Shown here: piece by piece, positions 27,453 through 37,230 of the stretch
How positions within the stretch are numbered: the first letter of the stretch is position 1
Layout of the letters: every line of letters starts with the position of its first letter
Assembly (NCBI GenBank): GCA_016709315.1
Contig: JADJMZ010000003.1
Location: 124,001-188,000 of the forward strand
Reading direction: 5' to 3'
DNA length: 64,000 nt
DNA from: Ignavibacteria bacterium
GTDB taxonomy: Bacteria > Bacteroidota > Ignavibacteria > Tepidaquicellales > Tepidaquicellaceae
Program-made: the position numbers and the translations under genes
Notes under the pieces: generated by a model
What the model saw: only the letters and a program-made list of their open reading frames with translations
Databases searched by the model: none
What the model was told of the DNA's origin: nothing

Positions 27453-28310
27453 ATGAAAAAAACACAATCAGAATCTGAATGGACGCTGGAAATCAAGCCT
27501 GTATCCGGGTGGTTTAATTTCCATTTAAAAGATGTCTGGAAATACAGAGATCTTCTTTTTATGTTTGTCAAAAGAGATTTCGTTTCAGTATATAAACAGA
27601 CCATACTCGGACCCTTCTGGTTCTTTTTGCAGCCGATACTTACGACAATTACTTTCACAATAGTATTCGGTAACATTGCAAAAATTCCCACTGACGGAAT
27701 TCCTCCTATTTTATTTTATATGTCGGGAATTGTTTGCTGGGGATATTTTTCCGATTGTCTGACAAGAACATCATCTACTTTTATAACTAATGCTAATATT
27801 TTCGGAAAGGTATATTTTCCAAGATTAGTAAGTCCTCTTTCAAATATTATTTCTTTACTGATGAAGTTCGGGATTCAGATGATACTTCTGATTGGTTTTT
27901 TAATTTATTTTAAAATGAACGGATCAGATGTAAATCCGAACATTTATATTCTTCTTACTCCTTACCTGATCCTTTTGATGGCAGGGCTTGGACTTGGATT
28001 CGGAATAATTGTTTCTTCTCTTACAACTAAATACAGAGACCTGACTTTTCTTGTAAGTTTTGGTGTACAGCTTTTAATGTATGCTACTCCAGTCATTTAT
28101 CCGTTATCAGCTTTACCTGAAAAATACAAATGGATTGTCCTTGCAAATCCAATGACATCCATTGTTGATACATTCCGTTTTGCATTTCTGGGTGCCGGTA
28201 CATTTAATGCCGGTAATCTTTTATATACTTCTGTATTTGTAGTAATAATTTTATCTATCGGCATAATCGTTTTCAACAGAGTCGAAAAGACTTTTATGGA
28301 TACGGTCTAA
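27453..28310 (+). CDS. wzm: ABC-2 polysaccharide export permease Wzm
   Basis: 285 residues with about six membrane spans. The family landmarks are FVKRDFVSVYKQTILGPFWF near residue 45, then FYMSGIVCWGYFSDCL, and FGKVYFPRLVSPLSN near residue 115; the C-terminal half has YATPVIYPLSALPEKY and ANPMTSIVDTFR. It forms the inner-membrane pore for finished, lipid-linked glycan. The Wzt ATPase gene begins 12 bp downstream. It is the only permease of this kind in the window although three Wzt ATPases are encoded. Confidence 0.95.
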   Translation: MKKTQSESEWTLEIKPVSGWFNFHLKDVWKYRDLLFMFVKRDFVSVYKQTILGPFWFFLQPILTTITFTIVFGNIAKIPTDGIPPILFYMSGIVCWGYFSDCLTRTSSTFITNANIFGKVYFPRLVSPLSNIISLLMKFGIQMILLIGFLIYFKMNGSDVNPNIYILLTPYLILLMAGLGLGFGIIVSSLTTKYRDLTFLVSFGVQLLMYATPVIYPLSALPEKYKWIVLANPMTSIVDTFRFAFLGAGTFNAGNLLYTSVFVVIILSIGIIVFNRVEKTFMDTV

Positions 28311-28322
28311 ATCTTCTTCAAA

Positions 28323-29654
28323 ATGAATTCAGTAATCAAAGTCGAAAATCTTTCCAAAATGTACAGGCTGGGTCTTGTAGGCACAAGGACAATTGCCGAA
28401 GATCTTACCAGGTTATGGGCGAAGTTTACCGGTAAAGAAGATCCTTATTTAAAAGTCGGTGAGACAAATGTAAGAGCGGTTAAAGGAAGAAGCGATTTTG
28501 TTTGGGCTTTAAAAAATGTGAATTTTGAAGTGAAGGACGGTGAAAGATTCGGCATAATCGGTAAAAACGGAGCCGGTAAATCCACGCTTCTGAAAATCCT
28601 GTCAAGGGTTGCAAGTCCGACAACAGGTCATATTAAAGTCAAAGGCAGAGTTGCAAGTCTTCTTGAAGTAGGAACCGGATTTCATCCGGAACTAACAGGA
28701 AGGGATAATATTTTTCTTAACGGTTCGATTCTCGGAATGTCGCAGGATGAAATTAAAAGCAAGTTTGACAGTATAGTTGATTTTTCAGGAGTTGAAAGAT
28801 ACATTGACACACCGGTGAAAAGATATTCTTCAGGAATGTATGTCCGGCTTGCATTTGCCGTTGCTGCTCATCTTGAACCTGAAATACTGATTGTCGACGA
28901 AGTGCTTGCAGTAGGAGACGCGGAGTTTCAGAAAAAATGTCTTGGTAAGATGCATGACGTTTCAGAAAAAGAAGGAAGGACAGTTATATTTGTAAGTCAT
29001 AACCTTCATGCTATAAAGATTCTCTGCCAGAAAACGGTCATCCTGAATAACGGAGAATTATTTGCAAGCGGTGATACTGAAGAAGTTCTGAGCATGTATC
29101 ATGAACTTAATCGTGATGTTAAAATCGGAGCTGATACTGAAGTAAATAATTTAAATAACCGGAGAGGAAAGGGAATCATCAGATTTACAAGTATTGATGT
29201 TATGGACTATTCGGGAAACAGCAGATATGCTTTTGAATACGGTGAGCAGGTAAGATTCAAAGTTTCTTATAAAACTTTTAAGGAAATGAAAGGCATTACG
29301 CTTACAATAGCGCTTATGTCAGGATTATCGAGAGAATGTCTTACTCTGTCTCATTTTGAAATTACTAAACATACTGTCGAAGCGGGAACCTGCGGTGAAG
29401 CAATTGTTGAATTTTCTGATCTGAATATAAAGCCGGGTGAATATCCTTTGTATTTTGAACTTACTGACAGTCTCTACAATTCTCATTCAAAAGATGTTAT
29501 TGATGATCTGACTGCTCCGCTTATTATCAAAGGCGGGGATAAACTTAAGGATTCGGATTTTGATCCGGCTAAACCCTCAGGTTTCTTTTCAACTCCTTCC
29601 AAGCTTATATTGAACGAGTTAAACGAAAATATTATAGAAGTTAAAAATTTGTAA
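28323..29654 (+). CDS. wzt: ABC exporter ATPase Wzt (copy 1, beside Wzm)
   Basis: 443 residues. Walker A IGKNGAGKSTLL at about 79-90, signature KRYSSGMYVRLAF at 167-178, Walker B EILIVDEVLAVGD at 187-199 and H-loop FVSHN at 223-227. From about residue 260 a beta-rich Wzt_C-type domain follows; in other species this domain recognises the glycan end or cap. The N-terminal segment with KEDPYLKVGE between the first strand and the Walker A is shared with the two other copies (55791-57077 and 59387-60670). Pairing with the adjacent Wzm is very likely. Confidence 0.95.
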   Translation: MNSVIKVENLSKMYRLGLVGTRTIAEDLTRLWAKFTGKEDPYLKVGETNVRAVKGRSDFVWALKNVNFEVKDGERFGIIGKNGAGKSTLLKILSRVASPTTGHIKVKGRVASLLEVGTGFHPELTGRDNIFLNGSILGMSQDEIKSKFDSIVDFSGVERYIDTPVKRYSSGMYVRLAFAVAAHLEPEILIVDEVLAVGDAEFQKKCLGKMHDVSEKEGRTVIFVSHNLHAIKILCQKTVILNNGELFASGDTEEVLSMYHELNRDVKIGADTEVNNLNNRRGKGIIRFTSIDVMDYSGNSRYAFEYGEQVRFKVSYKTFKEMKGITLTIALMSGLSRECLTLSHFEITKHTVEAGTCGEAIVEFSDLNIKPGEYPLYFELTDSLYNSHSKDVIDDLTAPLIIKGGDKLKDSDFDPAKPSGFFSTPSKLILNELNENIIEVKNL

Positions 29655-29801
29655 TTTTTCGAGGAAATGCTAATACACTTATAATTTCAATTAACATGGG
29701 ATATAACTACAGAGGATTTTCTTAACTCCTGATCCCGGACAAACCACTCAACCGGATTTCAGAAATTTTGAAACAGGGATAAATAATAAAGGACAAAAAT
29801 C

Positions 29802-30452
29802 GTGCAAGTCTCCGTAATAATAACATGTCATAATTACGCCCGCTACTTATCCAGAGCGATCAGAAGCGCTGTTAATCAGTCATTTGACAGAAAAGACTAC
29901 GAAATTATAGTAGTAAACGACGGCAGTACAGATGAAACCAAAAAAGTCATGTCTTCTTTTTCCGGATTTATTAAACCGATCAATCTGAAAAGTAATCTCG
30001 GACTTGCAGCTGCAAGGAACGAAGGTTTAAAAAAAGCAATAGGAAGATATGTAATCAATCTTGATGCTGATGATTATATAGATGAGAATTTACTTCTTAT
30101 AGAATCAATATTTTTAAACTTCAATGCTTCATGGGATGCGGTTTCATGCGATTATTATCTTGTTGATGAAGATGAAAATCATATTACGAGAGTTTCAGGA
30201 GAGAAAAAACCAATTGCCTGCGGAGTAATGTTCAGAACTGACAGGTTGTTTAAAATTGGTCTGTATGATGAAAATTTTAAAATGCGGGAAGAAGAAGATC
30301 TCAGAATCAGATTTGAAAAAAGTCATATCATTAAAAACATCGAATTGCCACTTTACAGATACAGAAAGCATGAGAATAATATGACCAACAACACAGAAGG
30401 AATGAAAAAGTATAAGAAGATTTTAAAAACCAAGCATAACGGAAATAAATAA
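29802..30452 (+). CDS. GT2-family glycosyltransferase
   Basis: 216 residues from a GTG start. GT-A fold: VSVIITCHNYARYLSRAI at the N-terminus, IIVVNDGSTDETKKV, and the DxD-type metal site INLDADDYIDENLL near residue 88. EEEDLRIRFEK near residue 166 holds the usual ED catalytic region. It is short but complete for the family. It follows Wzt after a 147 bp gap in which I see no gene or clear signal. Sugar specificity unknown. Confidence 0.88.
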   Translation: MQVSVIITCHNYARYLSRAIRSAVNQSFDRKDYEIIVVNDGSTDETKKVMSSFSGFIKPINLKSNLGLAAARNEGLKKAIGRYVINLDADDYIDENLLLIESIFLNFNASWDAVSCDYYLVDEDENHITRVSGEKKPIACGVMFRTDRLFKIGLYDENFKMREEEDLRIRFEKSHIIKNIELPLYRYRKHENNMTNNTEGMKKYKKILKTKHNGNK

Positions 30453-30470
30453 AAATCAGAAATTCAGAAA

Positions 30471-31211
30471 TTGAGTAACATAGCATTTGTAGCGGCAAGG
30501 ATGGGCTCAGAAAGAATGCCCGGAAAAGTGCTGAAAGATTTAGCAGGAATCCCGGCACTTGTTCATATATTCGGAATTTTAAGAAAAGCAAATAGACTGG
30601 ATGATTTTGCAGTTGTTACAACTGTATTAAAAGAAGATGATGCAATAGAAAAGATCTGCGTTGAAAACTCCGTTAAGACAATAAGAGGTTCAGTACATGA
30701 TGTTCTTGACAGATTCCGGATAGCAGCAGAATATTACAAACCAAGCAGAATAATCCGGGTTACAGGGGATGATCCTCTCATGGATCCTGAAATCATAGAT
30801 CAGGTTATCGAAGAACACTGTCACGGAGATTTTGATTATACTTCCAATATGGTAGAAAGAACTTTTCCGAGAGGAATGGATACTGAAGTTATAGAATACA
30901 GCGCTCTTGAAAAATCATGGAGGAATACATCTGATAAGGATGATCACGAACATGTGACATTGTATATCAGAAGGAATCCCGAACTTTTCAAAATCCATAA
31001 TGTGTTTAATAAAAATCAAAGAACGGACGAACTGAGATTATGTCTTGACACTGAGCAGGACTTGGAGCTTATGAAAATTATTTATGAAAATCTTTACAGT
31101 GGAGAAGTAATAAAGCTTGATGAAGTTATAAAATTTCTGAATGATAATCCCGAGTATAAAAAAATAAATTCAGTTGTCGAACAGAAAAAAGTCAAAGGGA
31201 AAATATATTAA
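30471..31211 (+). CDS. spsF: SpsF-like cytidylyltransferase family protein (copy 1)
   Basis: 246 residues from a TTG start. FVAARMGSERMPGKVLKDLAG is split here as the nucleotide-binding motif R-M-G-S-x-R-x-P-G-K near residues 9-18; VTGDDPLMDPEIID carries the metal-binding aspartates. The C-terminal part DDHEHVTLYIRRNP and ELRLCLDTEQDLEL is typical of SpsF. The family resembles CMP-nonulosonate and CMP-Kdo synthetases. The NeuB-family gene 2.6 kb downstream suggests that it activates the nonulosonate as CMP-sugar. A second, related gene is at 37231-38013. Confidence 0.83.
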   Translation: MSNIAFVAARMGSERMPGKVLKDLAGIPALVHIFGILRKANRLDDFAVVTTVLKEDDAIEKICVENSVKTIRGSVHDVLDRFRIAAEYYKPSRIIRVTGDDPLMDPEIIDQVIEEHCHGDFDYTSNMVERTFPRGMDTEVIEYSALEKSWRNTSDKDDHEHVTLYIRRNPELFKIHNVFNKNQRTDELRLCLDTEQDLELMKIIYENLYSGEVIKLDEVIKFLNDNPEYKKINSVVEQKKVKGKIY

Positions 31212-31246
31212 TACATGTTTTAAATAATCAAAACTATCAAAATCAA

Positions 31247-31909
31247 ATGATTAAACTACCGGATTTTAAAAAAGCTTATGAGTATGAAAACGAATTTTAC
31301 CTTTCCTGTGACATAACCAGGATCGGAAAGATTCTTGCTCATTATGAATTATATAAAATGGTTCGTAATATTCCGGGAGCTATTGTTGAGTGCGGTGTTT
31401 TCAAAGGCGCTTCTATTGTAAGATTTGCAATGTTCAGAAATCTGATGGAAAGTCCATACTCGAAAAAGATAATTGGTTTTGATTCATTCGCTGCATTTCC
31501 CGAAACTAACTTTGACGCTGACAAGCAATTAAGAAGCAATCTTGTGAAAGAAGCCGGAGAGCAGAGCATCTCAACCGAGCAGCTGACTGAAGTGCTGGTC
31601 AATAAGAACTGCGAACAGAATATAGAACTGATTGCCGGTGATATCACAAAGACCGTTCCGGATTATACAGAAAAAAATCCGCAGCTTAAAATATCGCTTC
31701 TCAATCTTGATACTGATATTTACGAGCCGTCGGTTACTATTCTTGAAAAGCTTTACCCGAGAATTGAAACCGGCGGAATACTGATACTTGATGATTACGG
31801 AGTTTTTCCGGGTGAAACAAAAGCAGTTGATGAGTATTTCAAAGATCAGAAAATAAAAATAAATAAATTTCCTTTTTCCGCAACTCCCTGTTATCTGATC
31901 AAAGAGTAG
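31247..31909 (+). CDS. TylF/MycF-type methyltransferase
   Basis: 220 residues. IVECGVFKGASIVRFAMF near residue 45 is the TylF/MycF SAM-binding motif; GFDSFAAFPETNFDADKQ follows, and SLLNLDTDIYEPSVTILE near residue 150 has the metal-binding acidic residues, then GGILILDDYGVFPGETKAV. The family O-methylates sugars on macrolides and is frequent in surface glycan clusters, where substrates are unknown. It is placed between SpsF and a Gfo/Idh gene in what looks like an activated-sugar module. Confidence 0.87.
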   Translation: MIKLPDFKKAYEYENEFYLSCDITRIGKILAHYELYKMVRNIPGAIVECGVFKGASIVRFAMFRNLMESPYSKKIIGFDSFAAFPETNFDADKQLRSNLVKEAGEQSISTEQLTEVLVNKNCEQNIELIAGDITKTVPDYTEKNPQLKISLLNLDTDIYEPSVTILEKLYPRIETGGILILDDYGVFPGETKAVDEYFKDQKIKINKFPFSATPCYLIKE

Positions 31910-31975
31910 ATAATTCATCAGCACGTAATAGTTTTCTTAATCATTTCTTTCCTGTAACATTTTAATTTTTAAATA

Positions 31976-32953
31976 TTGAATATACTAATCTGCGGACTTG
32001 GATCAATTGGCAGACGGCATTTAAAAGTTTTAAAAAGTCTGGGCGATCATCATATTACTGCGCTCAGGTCAGGAAGATCAGCAACTTCAGTTTCGGAAAC
32101 TGAAATAAAACCTGACGATGAAATATATTCAATCAGTGATCTGAAAGGTGTTAAAACAGATGCTGCATTGATTACAAATCCGACCTCGCATCACATACAG
32201 ACTGCAACGGAAATTGCAAAGATGGGAATCCCGATGTTTATAGAAAAGCCATTAGGAAACAATCTGAACGGGATTGATGAACTTTCCAAAATTGTAATTG
32301 AAAAAAATATTCCTGTTTCAGTCGGATACAATATGATATTTCATCCCGGCATAATTGAAATGAAGAAAAACATTAATGACGGAAAGATCGGAAAAGTAAT
32401 TTCAGCCAGAGCCCAATTCGGTACTTATATGCCCGGCTGGCATCCAAACGAAGATTATAAAATATCGTATGCTGCGGATCCGCAATTAGGCGGCGGTGTA
32501 GTGCTTACATCAATACATGAACAGAATTATCTTACTGATTTTTTCGGAGCTGTGACGGAAGTAAAAGCAATGGAGGTTGGAGGAGATGTTATCGGAATAA
32601 ATTCAGAGGAAGGCGTTGAAGTACTTATGAAACATAAGACGGGAGTTGTCTCTAATATTCATCTGAATTTTTTTCAGAAACCATATTACAGAAATTGCCA
32701 GGTCATCGGTACAGAAGGTACGCTTTACTGGGATTTCATGATTCCTGAAGTTCGGATTTTAAAAAAAGAAAGTAATGAAATTAGAAAAACGGGAGACAGT
32801 GCAATGGAATTACTTGATATCAGTTACCGGAATCAGATGATGCATTTCCTTGAAACTGTCCGGGGAAATGAAAAACCTATGATGTCACTTGAGAAAGGAA
32901 TTGAAGATATGAAAACAGCTTTAAAAATTTTAAAAGAAATCGAAAGAAATTAA
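31976..32953 (+). CDS. Gfo/Idh/MocA-family oxidoreductase
   Basis: 325 residues from a TTG start. Rossmann motif LICGLGSIGRRHLKVLKS at 4-21, then PMFIEKPLGNNLNG with the conserved Glu-Lys-Pro near residue 90. GGVVLTSIHEQNYLTDFFGA near residue 175 supplies the conserved histidine. Neighbouring SDR (12 bp downstream), NeuB-family and SpsF genes suggest redox modification of a sugar that becomes a nonulosonate precursor. Not closely similar to the WbpB-like protein on the other strand. Confidence 0.87.
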   Translation: MNILICGLGSIGRRHLKVLKSLGDHHITALRSGRSATSVSETEIKPDDEIYSISDLKGVKTDAALITNPTSHHIQTATEIAKMGIPMFIEKPLGNNLNGIDELSKIVIEKNIPVSVGYNMIFHPGIIEMKKNINDGKIGKVISARAQFGTYMPGWHPNEDYKISYAADPQLGGGVVLTSIHEQNYLTDFFGAVTEVKAMEVGGDVIGINSEEGVEVLMKHKTGVVSNIHLNFFQKPYYRNCQVIGTEGTLYWDFMIPEVRILKKESNEIRKTGDSAMELLDISYRNQMMHFLETVRGNEKPMMSLEKGIEDMKTALKILKEIERN

Positions 32954-32965
32954 ATTTATTTTATT

Positions 32966-33781
32966 ATGAGAACAACAAATCCTGAGGAAATAGATTTTAA
33001 AAATAAATTCAGTCTTAAAGGAAAAGTTATAGTTATAACCGGCGGAATGGGACTGATTGGAAGAGCGTTTACGGAAGCCTGCCTGCAGTTTGACGGAATG
33101 GTTATGATAGCTGACATAGCAAAAGCCGAACCGGAGAAGAGCGCGGAAAAACTTAATGAAAGATTTGAAGGAAGAGTCGCCGGAATTTCAATTGATGTCG
33201 GTAACAGAAAAGATGTTACTAATCTGAAGGATGAAACTCTGAGAAAATTCGGAAGGATAGACGGACTTGTCAACTGTCATCAGAATAAAACTGCAAAGTT
33301 TTTTGCAAAGTTTGAAGAATATCAGGATGAAGACTGGGATGCAGTAGTTGAAACTAATCTTAAAGGAACTTACCTTACCTGTCAGATAATAGGAAGTTAT
33401 ATGGCAGAGCAGGGTAGCGGATCAATTATTAATATGCCTTCCACATATTCTGTCGTAGCTCCAAATCAGAATTTATATGCAGGAACAAGTCTTGGATGTC
33501 CTGCTGCATATTCTGCGTCCAAAGGAGGCGTAATGGCTTTATCGCAGTATCTTGCCACTTACTGGGCGGATAAGGGCGTTCGTGTAAATCAGATAACTCC
33601 CCACGGAGTATGGAATAATCATGAAGAAAAATTTGAGGAAAATTTTTCGAAATTTTCTCCATTGAAAAGAATGAGTTACAGTCATGAAGTTGCGGGAGCT
33701 GCGGTATTTTTATTATCGGATGCTTCAAGTTATGTTACAGGAGACAATGTAAGAGTTGACGGCGGATGGACAGCATGGTAA
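32966..33781 (+). CDS. Short-chain dehydrogenase/reductase
   Basis: 271 residues. Cofactor motif VITGGMGLIGRAFTEACL near residue 19, LVNCHQNKTAKFF (N-x-x-x variant of NNAG), SIINMPSTYSVVAPNQNLYA with the catalytic serine, and AAYSASKGGVMALSQYLATY with Tyr-x3-Lys near residue 178. The C-terminus VTGDNVRVDGGWTAW is typical of classical SDRs. Members beside NeuB-family genes are thought to act on sugar intermediates; the step is unknown. Confidence 0.88.
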   Translation: MRTTNPEEIDFKNKFSLKGKVIVITGGMGLIGRAFTEACLQFDGMVMIADIAKAEPEKSAEKLNERFEGRVAGISIDVGNRKDVTNLKDETLRKFGRIDGLVNCHQNKTAKFFAKFEEYQDEDWDAVVETNLKGTYLTCQIIGSYMAEQGSGSIINMPSTYSVVAPNQNLYAGTSLGCPAAYSASKGGVMALSQYLATYWADKGVRVNQITPHGVWNNHEEKFEENFSKFSPLKRMSYSHEVAGAAVFLLSDASSYVTGDNVRVDGGWTAW

Positions 33782-33820
33782 GAGAAGTTCATTTTTCATT
33801 TTTATAAAAATACAGACAGC

Positions 33821-34873
33821 ATGAAAATTCTTGAAGTATTTAAAAATTACAATCCGAAAGTAATCAGCAGACCTTACATAATTGCAGAAGCAGGTGTAAA
33901 TCATGAAGGGAAAATGGAGCTTGCAAAAAGACTTATAGACGAAGCTGCTGAAGGCGGAGCTGATGCGATAAAATTTCAGACATACAAGGCGGAGACTCTG
34001 GCTTCAAAGGAAAGTCCTTCTTACTGGGATCTGAGCAAAGAGCCGACAACAAGCCAGGTAGAGCTTTTCAGAAAGTATGATAAATTCTGGAAGAGTGAAT
34101 ATGAAAGTCTGAAAACAGAATGCGACAGGAGAGGAATAGAATTTATGTCAACTCCGTTTGATGTGGAGTCGGCGGATTTTCTTAACGAACTTATGCCTGT
34201 ATTTAAAATATCTTCATCTGACATTACAAATTTTCCTTTTATAAGATATATGTGTAAGTTCGGAAAGCCCATTCTTCTTTCAACGGGAGCATCGGCAATG
34301 TGGGAGATTCAGCAGGCAGCAGAAGTCATAAATGATTTTGGAAATAATCTGTGTCTTCTTCACTGTATTCTGAATTATCCTACTCCTGACGAAAATGCAA
34401 ATCTCGGAATGATACTGGATCAGAGAGAAAAATTTCCGGATACAGTGCCTGGTTATTCAGATCATACTTTACCCGGCAACATGGAAGTGCTGAAAACAGC
34501 TACACTTCTGGGAGCGGTTATTCTTGAAAAGCACTTTACATTTGACAAGACTCTTCCGGGTAACGATCATTATCATGCGATGGATAAGGAAGATCTTAAA
34601 TTTTTCAAAAAGGAATTAGACAGAATGTTTCTGCTTCTGGGTGATTTCAGAAAAAAAGCTTTGCCTGATGAAGCGTTGGCAATTGCCAATGCAAGAAGAA
34701 GCCTTGTTTCAAAAGTAAATATCAGGAAAGGTGAAAAAATAATTTATGACATGCTTACATGGAAAAGACCTGCAAGCGGAATAAGTCCGAAATATATTGA
34801 TGAGGTCATAGGCAAGACAGCAGTTGCTGATATTGAAGCGGACAGTGTGATCAGATGGAATATGATTGAATGA
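33821..34873 (+). CDS. neuB: NeuB-family nonulosonate synthase with SAF domain
   Basis: 350 residues. TIM-barrel NeuB part: IIAEAGVNHEGKMELAKRL at 19-37, DAIKFQTYKAETLASKE, GKPILLSTGASAMWEIQQA, LLHCILNYPTPDENAN, VPGYSDHTLPGNME and VILEKHFTFDKTLPGNDH. A C-terminal SAF (antifreeze-like) domain follows from about 285. It condenses an N-acyl-mannosamine or analogue with phosphoenolpyruvate to a nonulosonic acid (sialic, legionaminic or pseudaminic type). The methylase immediately downstream is of a group linked to pseudaminic acid. No PseB/C or LegB/C homologue can be firmly named in the window, so the product is open. Confidence 0.93.
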   Translation: MKILEVFKNYNPKVISRPYIIAEAGVNHEGKMELAKRLIDEAAEGGADAIKFQTYKAETLASKESPSYWDLSKEPTTSQVELFRKYDKFWKSEYESLKTECDRRGIEFMSTPFDVESADFLNELMPVFKISSSDITNFPFIRYMCKFGKPILLSTGASAMWEIQQAAEVINDFGNNLCLLHCILNYPTPDENANLGMILDQREKFPDTVPGYSDHTLPGNMEVLKTATLLGAVILEKHFTFDKTLPGNDHYHAMDKEDLKFFKKELDRMFLLLGDFRKKALPDEALAIANARRSLVSKVNIRKGEKIIYDMLTWKRPASGISPKYIDEVIGKTAVADIEADSVIRWNMIE

Positions 34874-34896
34874 ATATTTAAATAATCAAAAAAATT

Positions 34897-35553
34897 ATGA
34901 ATAGCATAGAACCGAACAAACTTACACCTCAGGAGAAAATCTGGAGAACGGATTTCGGTGAAAATTATAATATTCGTAATATGTATTCCAACAATGAGCT
35001 TGACAGCGAATACAAAAAGGCAATGGGAATTTCACGGACAGAAATGATGCAGAGATTTGTGAGTGATTTTGACAGGAATATTAAAATACTTGAAGTGGGA
35101 TGCAACATTGGAATCATGATGGTAAATCTGCAGGAGATGGGATTTAAGAACCTTTACGGAATAGAAATACAGCCGAAAGCAATTGAACATGCATTGGAAA
35201 GAACAAAGGGATTAAATATTACTGAAGCCAGCGCTTATGAAATACCATTTAAAGACGATGAATTTGATCTCGTTTTTACAACTCATGTTTTAATTCACCT
35301 TGATCCTGAAAAGATCAGCACAGCTTTAAAAGAAATTTACAGATGTTCAGGTAAATATATATTCGGCAATGAATACTATGCTGATAATCTTACTGAAATA
35401 AAAAATTACAACGGTCAGAATAATATTGCATGGAAAAGAAATTTTTCAGAGCTTTATTCGGATTTGTTTCCTGACCTCTCGCTTATAAAAGAGGAAAGAT
35501 ATCCATATCTTTCAAATAATAATGTTGATACGGCATTTCTGTTTGAGAAGTAA
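34897..35553 (+). CDS. Pseudaminic acid biosynthesis-associated methylase
   Basis: 218 residues, class I methyltransferase. The start TPQEKIWRTDFGENYNIRN is characteristic of this group, and SAM motif I is ILEVGCNIGIMMVNL near residue 65. FDLVFTTHVLIHLDPEK is motif II/post-motif. The gene follows the NeuB-family gene by 23 bp, the position this methylase usually takes in pseudaminic-type clusters. The modified atom is not known for the family. Confidence 0.85.
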   Translation: MNSIEPNKLTPQEKIWRTDFGENYNIRNMYSNNELDSEYKKAMGISRTEMMQRFVSDFDRNIKILEVGCNIGIMMVNLQEMGFKNLYGIEIQPKAIEHALERTKGLNITEASAYEIPFKDDEFDLVFTTHVLIHLDPEKISTALKEIYRCSGKYIFGNEYYADNLTEIKNYNGQNNIAWKRNFSELYSDLFPDLSLIKEERYPYLSNNNVDTAFLFEK

Positions 35554-35673
35554 GACAGAGAATTTAAAATATCTTTTGTAAATCAATGAAACAGGTATAG
35601 GCAGAAGAAAACAACAATAGTGATTTGCTAAAAAGCGAATAAAGAAAACTTAACATGATTTTAAGATTATGGG

Positions 35674-37086
35674 ATGTTAAAAAATATAAATTCGGTAAAA
35701 ACAAAGTTCCTTATCTCCGGGATTTCAATATTAGTGATACTTCCGTTTTTAATTCTTCATTATTTTAATCAGCCGACACCTGAAGATTTTTTCTATCCGG
35801 GGATTGTAAAGGAATCGGGTTTTTTAGATGCTCAAAATTATTTTTATAAATTCTGGGGCGGAAGAATTTCTTATTATGCTTTAACAAGTTATAACCCTCT
35901 GTATTTCTATTCGATTTCGGGATATAATGTTTCAGCTTTTCTTTTTTTCATTTTGTTTTTTTATGTGCTTTATTTATTTATTTCTGAATTCACTAAGAGC
36001 ATACTGAATCAAAGCGAAAGACTTTTACTTTTATTGTCAGTATTTTTTTTGTATCTGTATTCAATGCCGTCGGTAGGTCAGGGGTTTTACTGGCTTGGTT
36101 CGGTTTTGAATTATCACCTCCCAGTAATAATCATAATGTTATTCTTTATTTCTTATAACAGGATAAATATTTATGAAAGCATCAGCAGAAAGACATTTTA
36201 TACTTCAATATGCTTTATAGCAGCAATTTCAGTAGCAGGTTTTAATGAATTATCTGCTATGGTTTTTTCAATGTCTCTCATATTATTATTTTTAAAAGAT
36301 TATTTCATTGAAAAAAAAATTAACAGGTACTTGCTTTATATGCTGGTACTTAATTTGTTTGCAGATTACATTGCGTTTTCCGGTCCGGGGAATAAACACA
36401 GGTCTGATTTGTATGTAAACAGTCAGGAGTTTTATTATTCAGCTTATAGTTCGGTTGAATTTATATTTCAGCAATTAATCAACTGGATTTTTAATTCGCC
36501 GGTTCTTGCAGTTACATTTTTACTGATCCCGGTATTTTTTAAAATTATAAAATCAGATAAACAGAGTTTAATATTTTCAATTCAACCTGTATTCCCGGTT
36601 GCTTTATTGTTGCTTTTCCTTTTTACCGGAACATTTATAATGCTGTGGAGTAATGGAATAGTCCCATACGGAAGAATTTTAAATTTTTTATTTTTCCTGT
36701 TTCTTACGGGATGGTTTTATATTATGATAGTTTTACTTTCTTACTTTAACAGGAAGTATAAGTTTGCTGGTTATAAATTTCCAGGATATACATATGCAGT
36801 TGCATTTCTGATCATTCTTGCTTTGCTTGTCAAAGATAATAATATTAAAACTGCTTATTCTGATCTGATTAGCGGCAAGGCGCAAAAATTTCATAATGAC
36901 CTGGAGACAAGGTACAGTAAAATTCAAAACGAAATCAGTGACAGCTGTATTGTAGATGGTTTAGAAGAGGTGCCTGAATCATTATTTTTCATGGACATTG
37001 ACTACGTTCCGACTACAGTTTATAATAAAGGTTATCAAATGTATTTTAATAAGAAATCGATTGTTCAGCAAAGAAAAGTTCAGTGA
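35674..37086 (+). CDS. Polytopic membrane protein, DUF6056-like
   Basis: 470 residues with about ten to eleven membrane spans, and a short soluble tail from about residue 405 to the end. The first periplasmic loop has PTPEDFFYPGIVKES and FWGGRISYYALTSYN, where an acidic D/E-D-F motif and a G-R motif resemble DUF6056 and GT-C type enzymes. I suggest a lipid-linked sugar transferase or glycan modification role, but cannot show it. It is flanked by gaps of 120 and 144 bp and has more T-rich codons than its neighbours, as expected for a membrane protein. Confidence 0.7.
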   Translation: MLKNINSVKTKFLISGISILVILPFLILHYFNQPTPEDFFYPGIVKESGFLDAQNYFYKFWGGRISYYALTSYNPLYFYSISGYNVSAFLFFILFFYVLYLFISEFTKSILNQSERLLLLLSVFFLYLYSMPSVGQGFYWLGSVLNYHLPVIIIMLFFISYNRINIYESISRKTFYTSICFIAAISVAGFNELSAMVFSMSLILLFLKDYFIEKKINRYLLYMLVLNLFADYIAFSGPGNKHRSDLYVNSQEFYYSAYSSVEFIFQQLINWIFNSPVLAVTFLLIPVFFKIIKSDKQSLIFSIQPVFPVALLLLFLFTGTFIMLWSNGIVPYGRILNFLFFLFLTGWFYIMIVLLSYFNRKYKFAGYKFPGYTYAVAFLIILALLVKDNNIKTAYSDLISGKAQKFHNDLETRYSKIQNEISDSCIVDGLEEVPESLFFMDIDYVPTTVYNKGYQMYFNKKSIVQQRKVQ

Positions 37087-37230
37087 ATGAATACAGACTT
37101 CTTAAATTTATATTTCATTTTTTGACATAAGCATTTGAAAAATAATTTATTCAGAATTCCAAAAAATTAATTTATAAGAACCTGAGCGTTTAGATTAGTC
37201 TTAGATTTAACAATTCTAATTATACCAACA

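Noticed and set aside
37121..37160. Sigma-70-like promoter (TTGACA with a loose -10) before the second spsF gene
   Set aside because: The -35 hexamer is perfect but no acceptable -10 lies at 16-18 bases; in AT-rich DNA this is likely chance.
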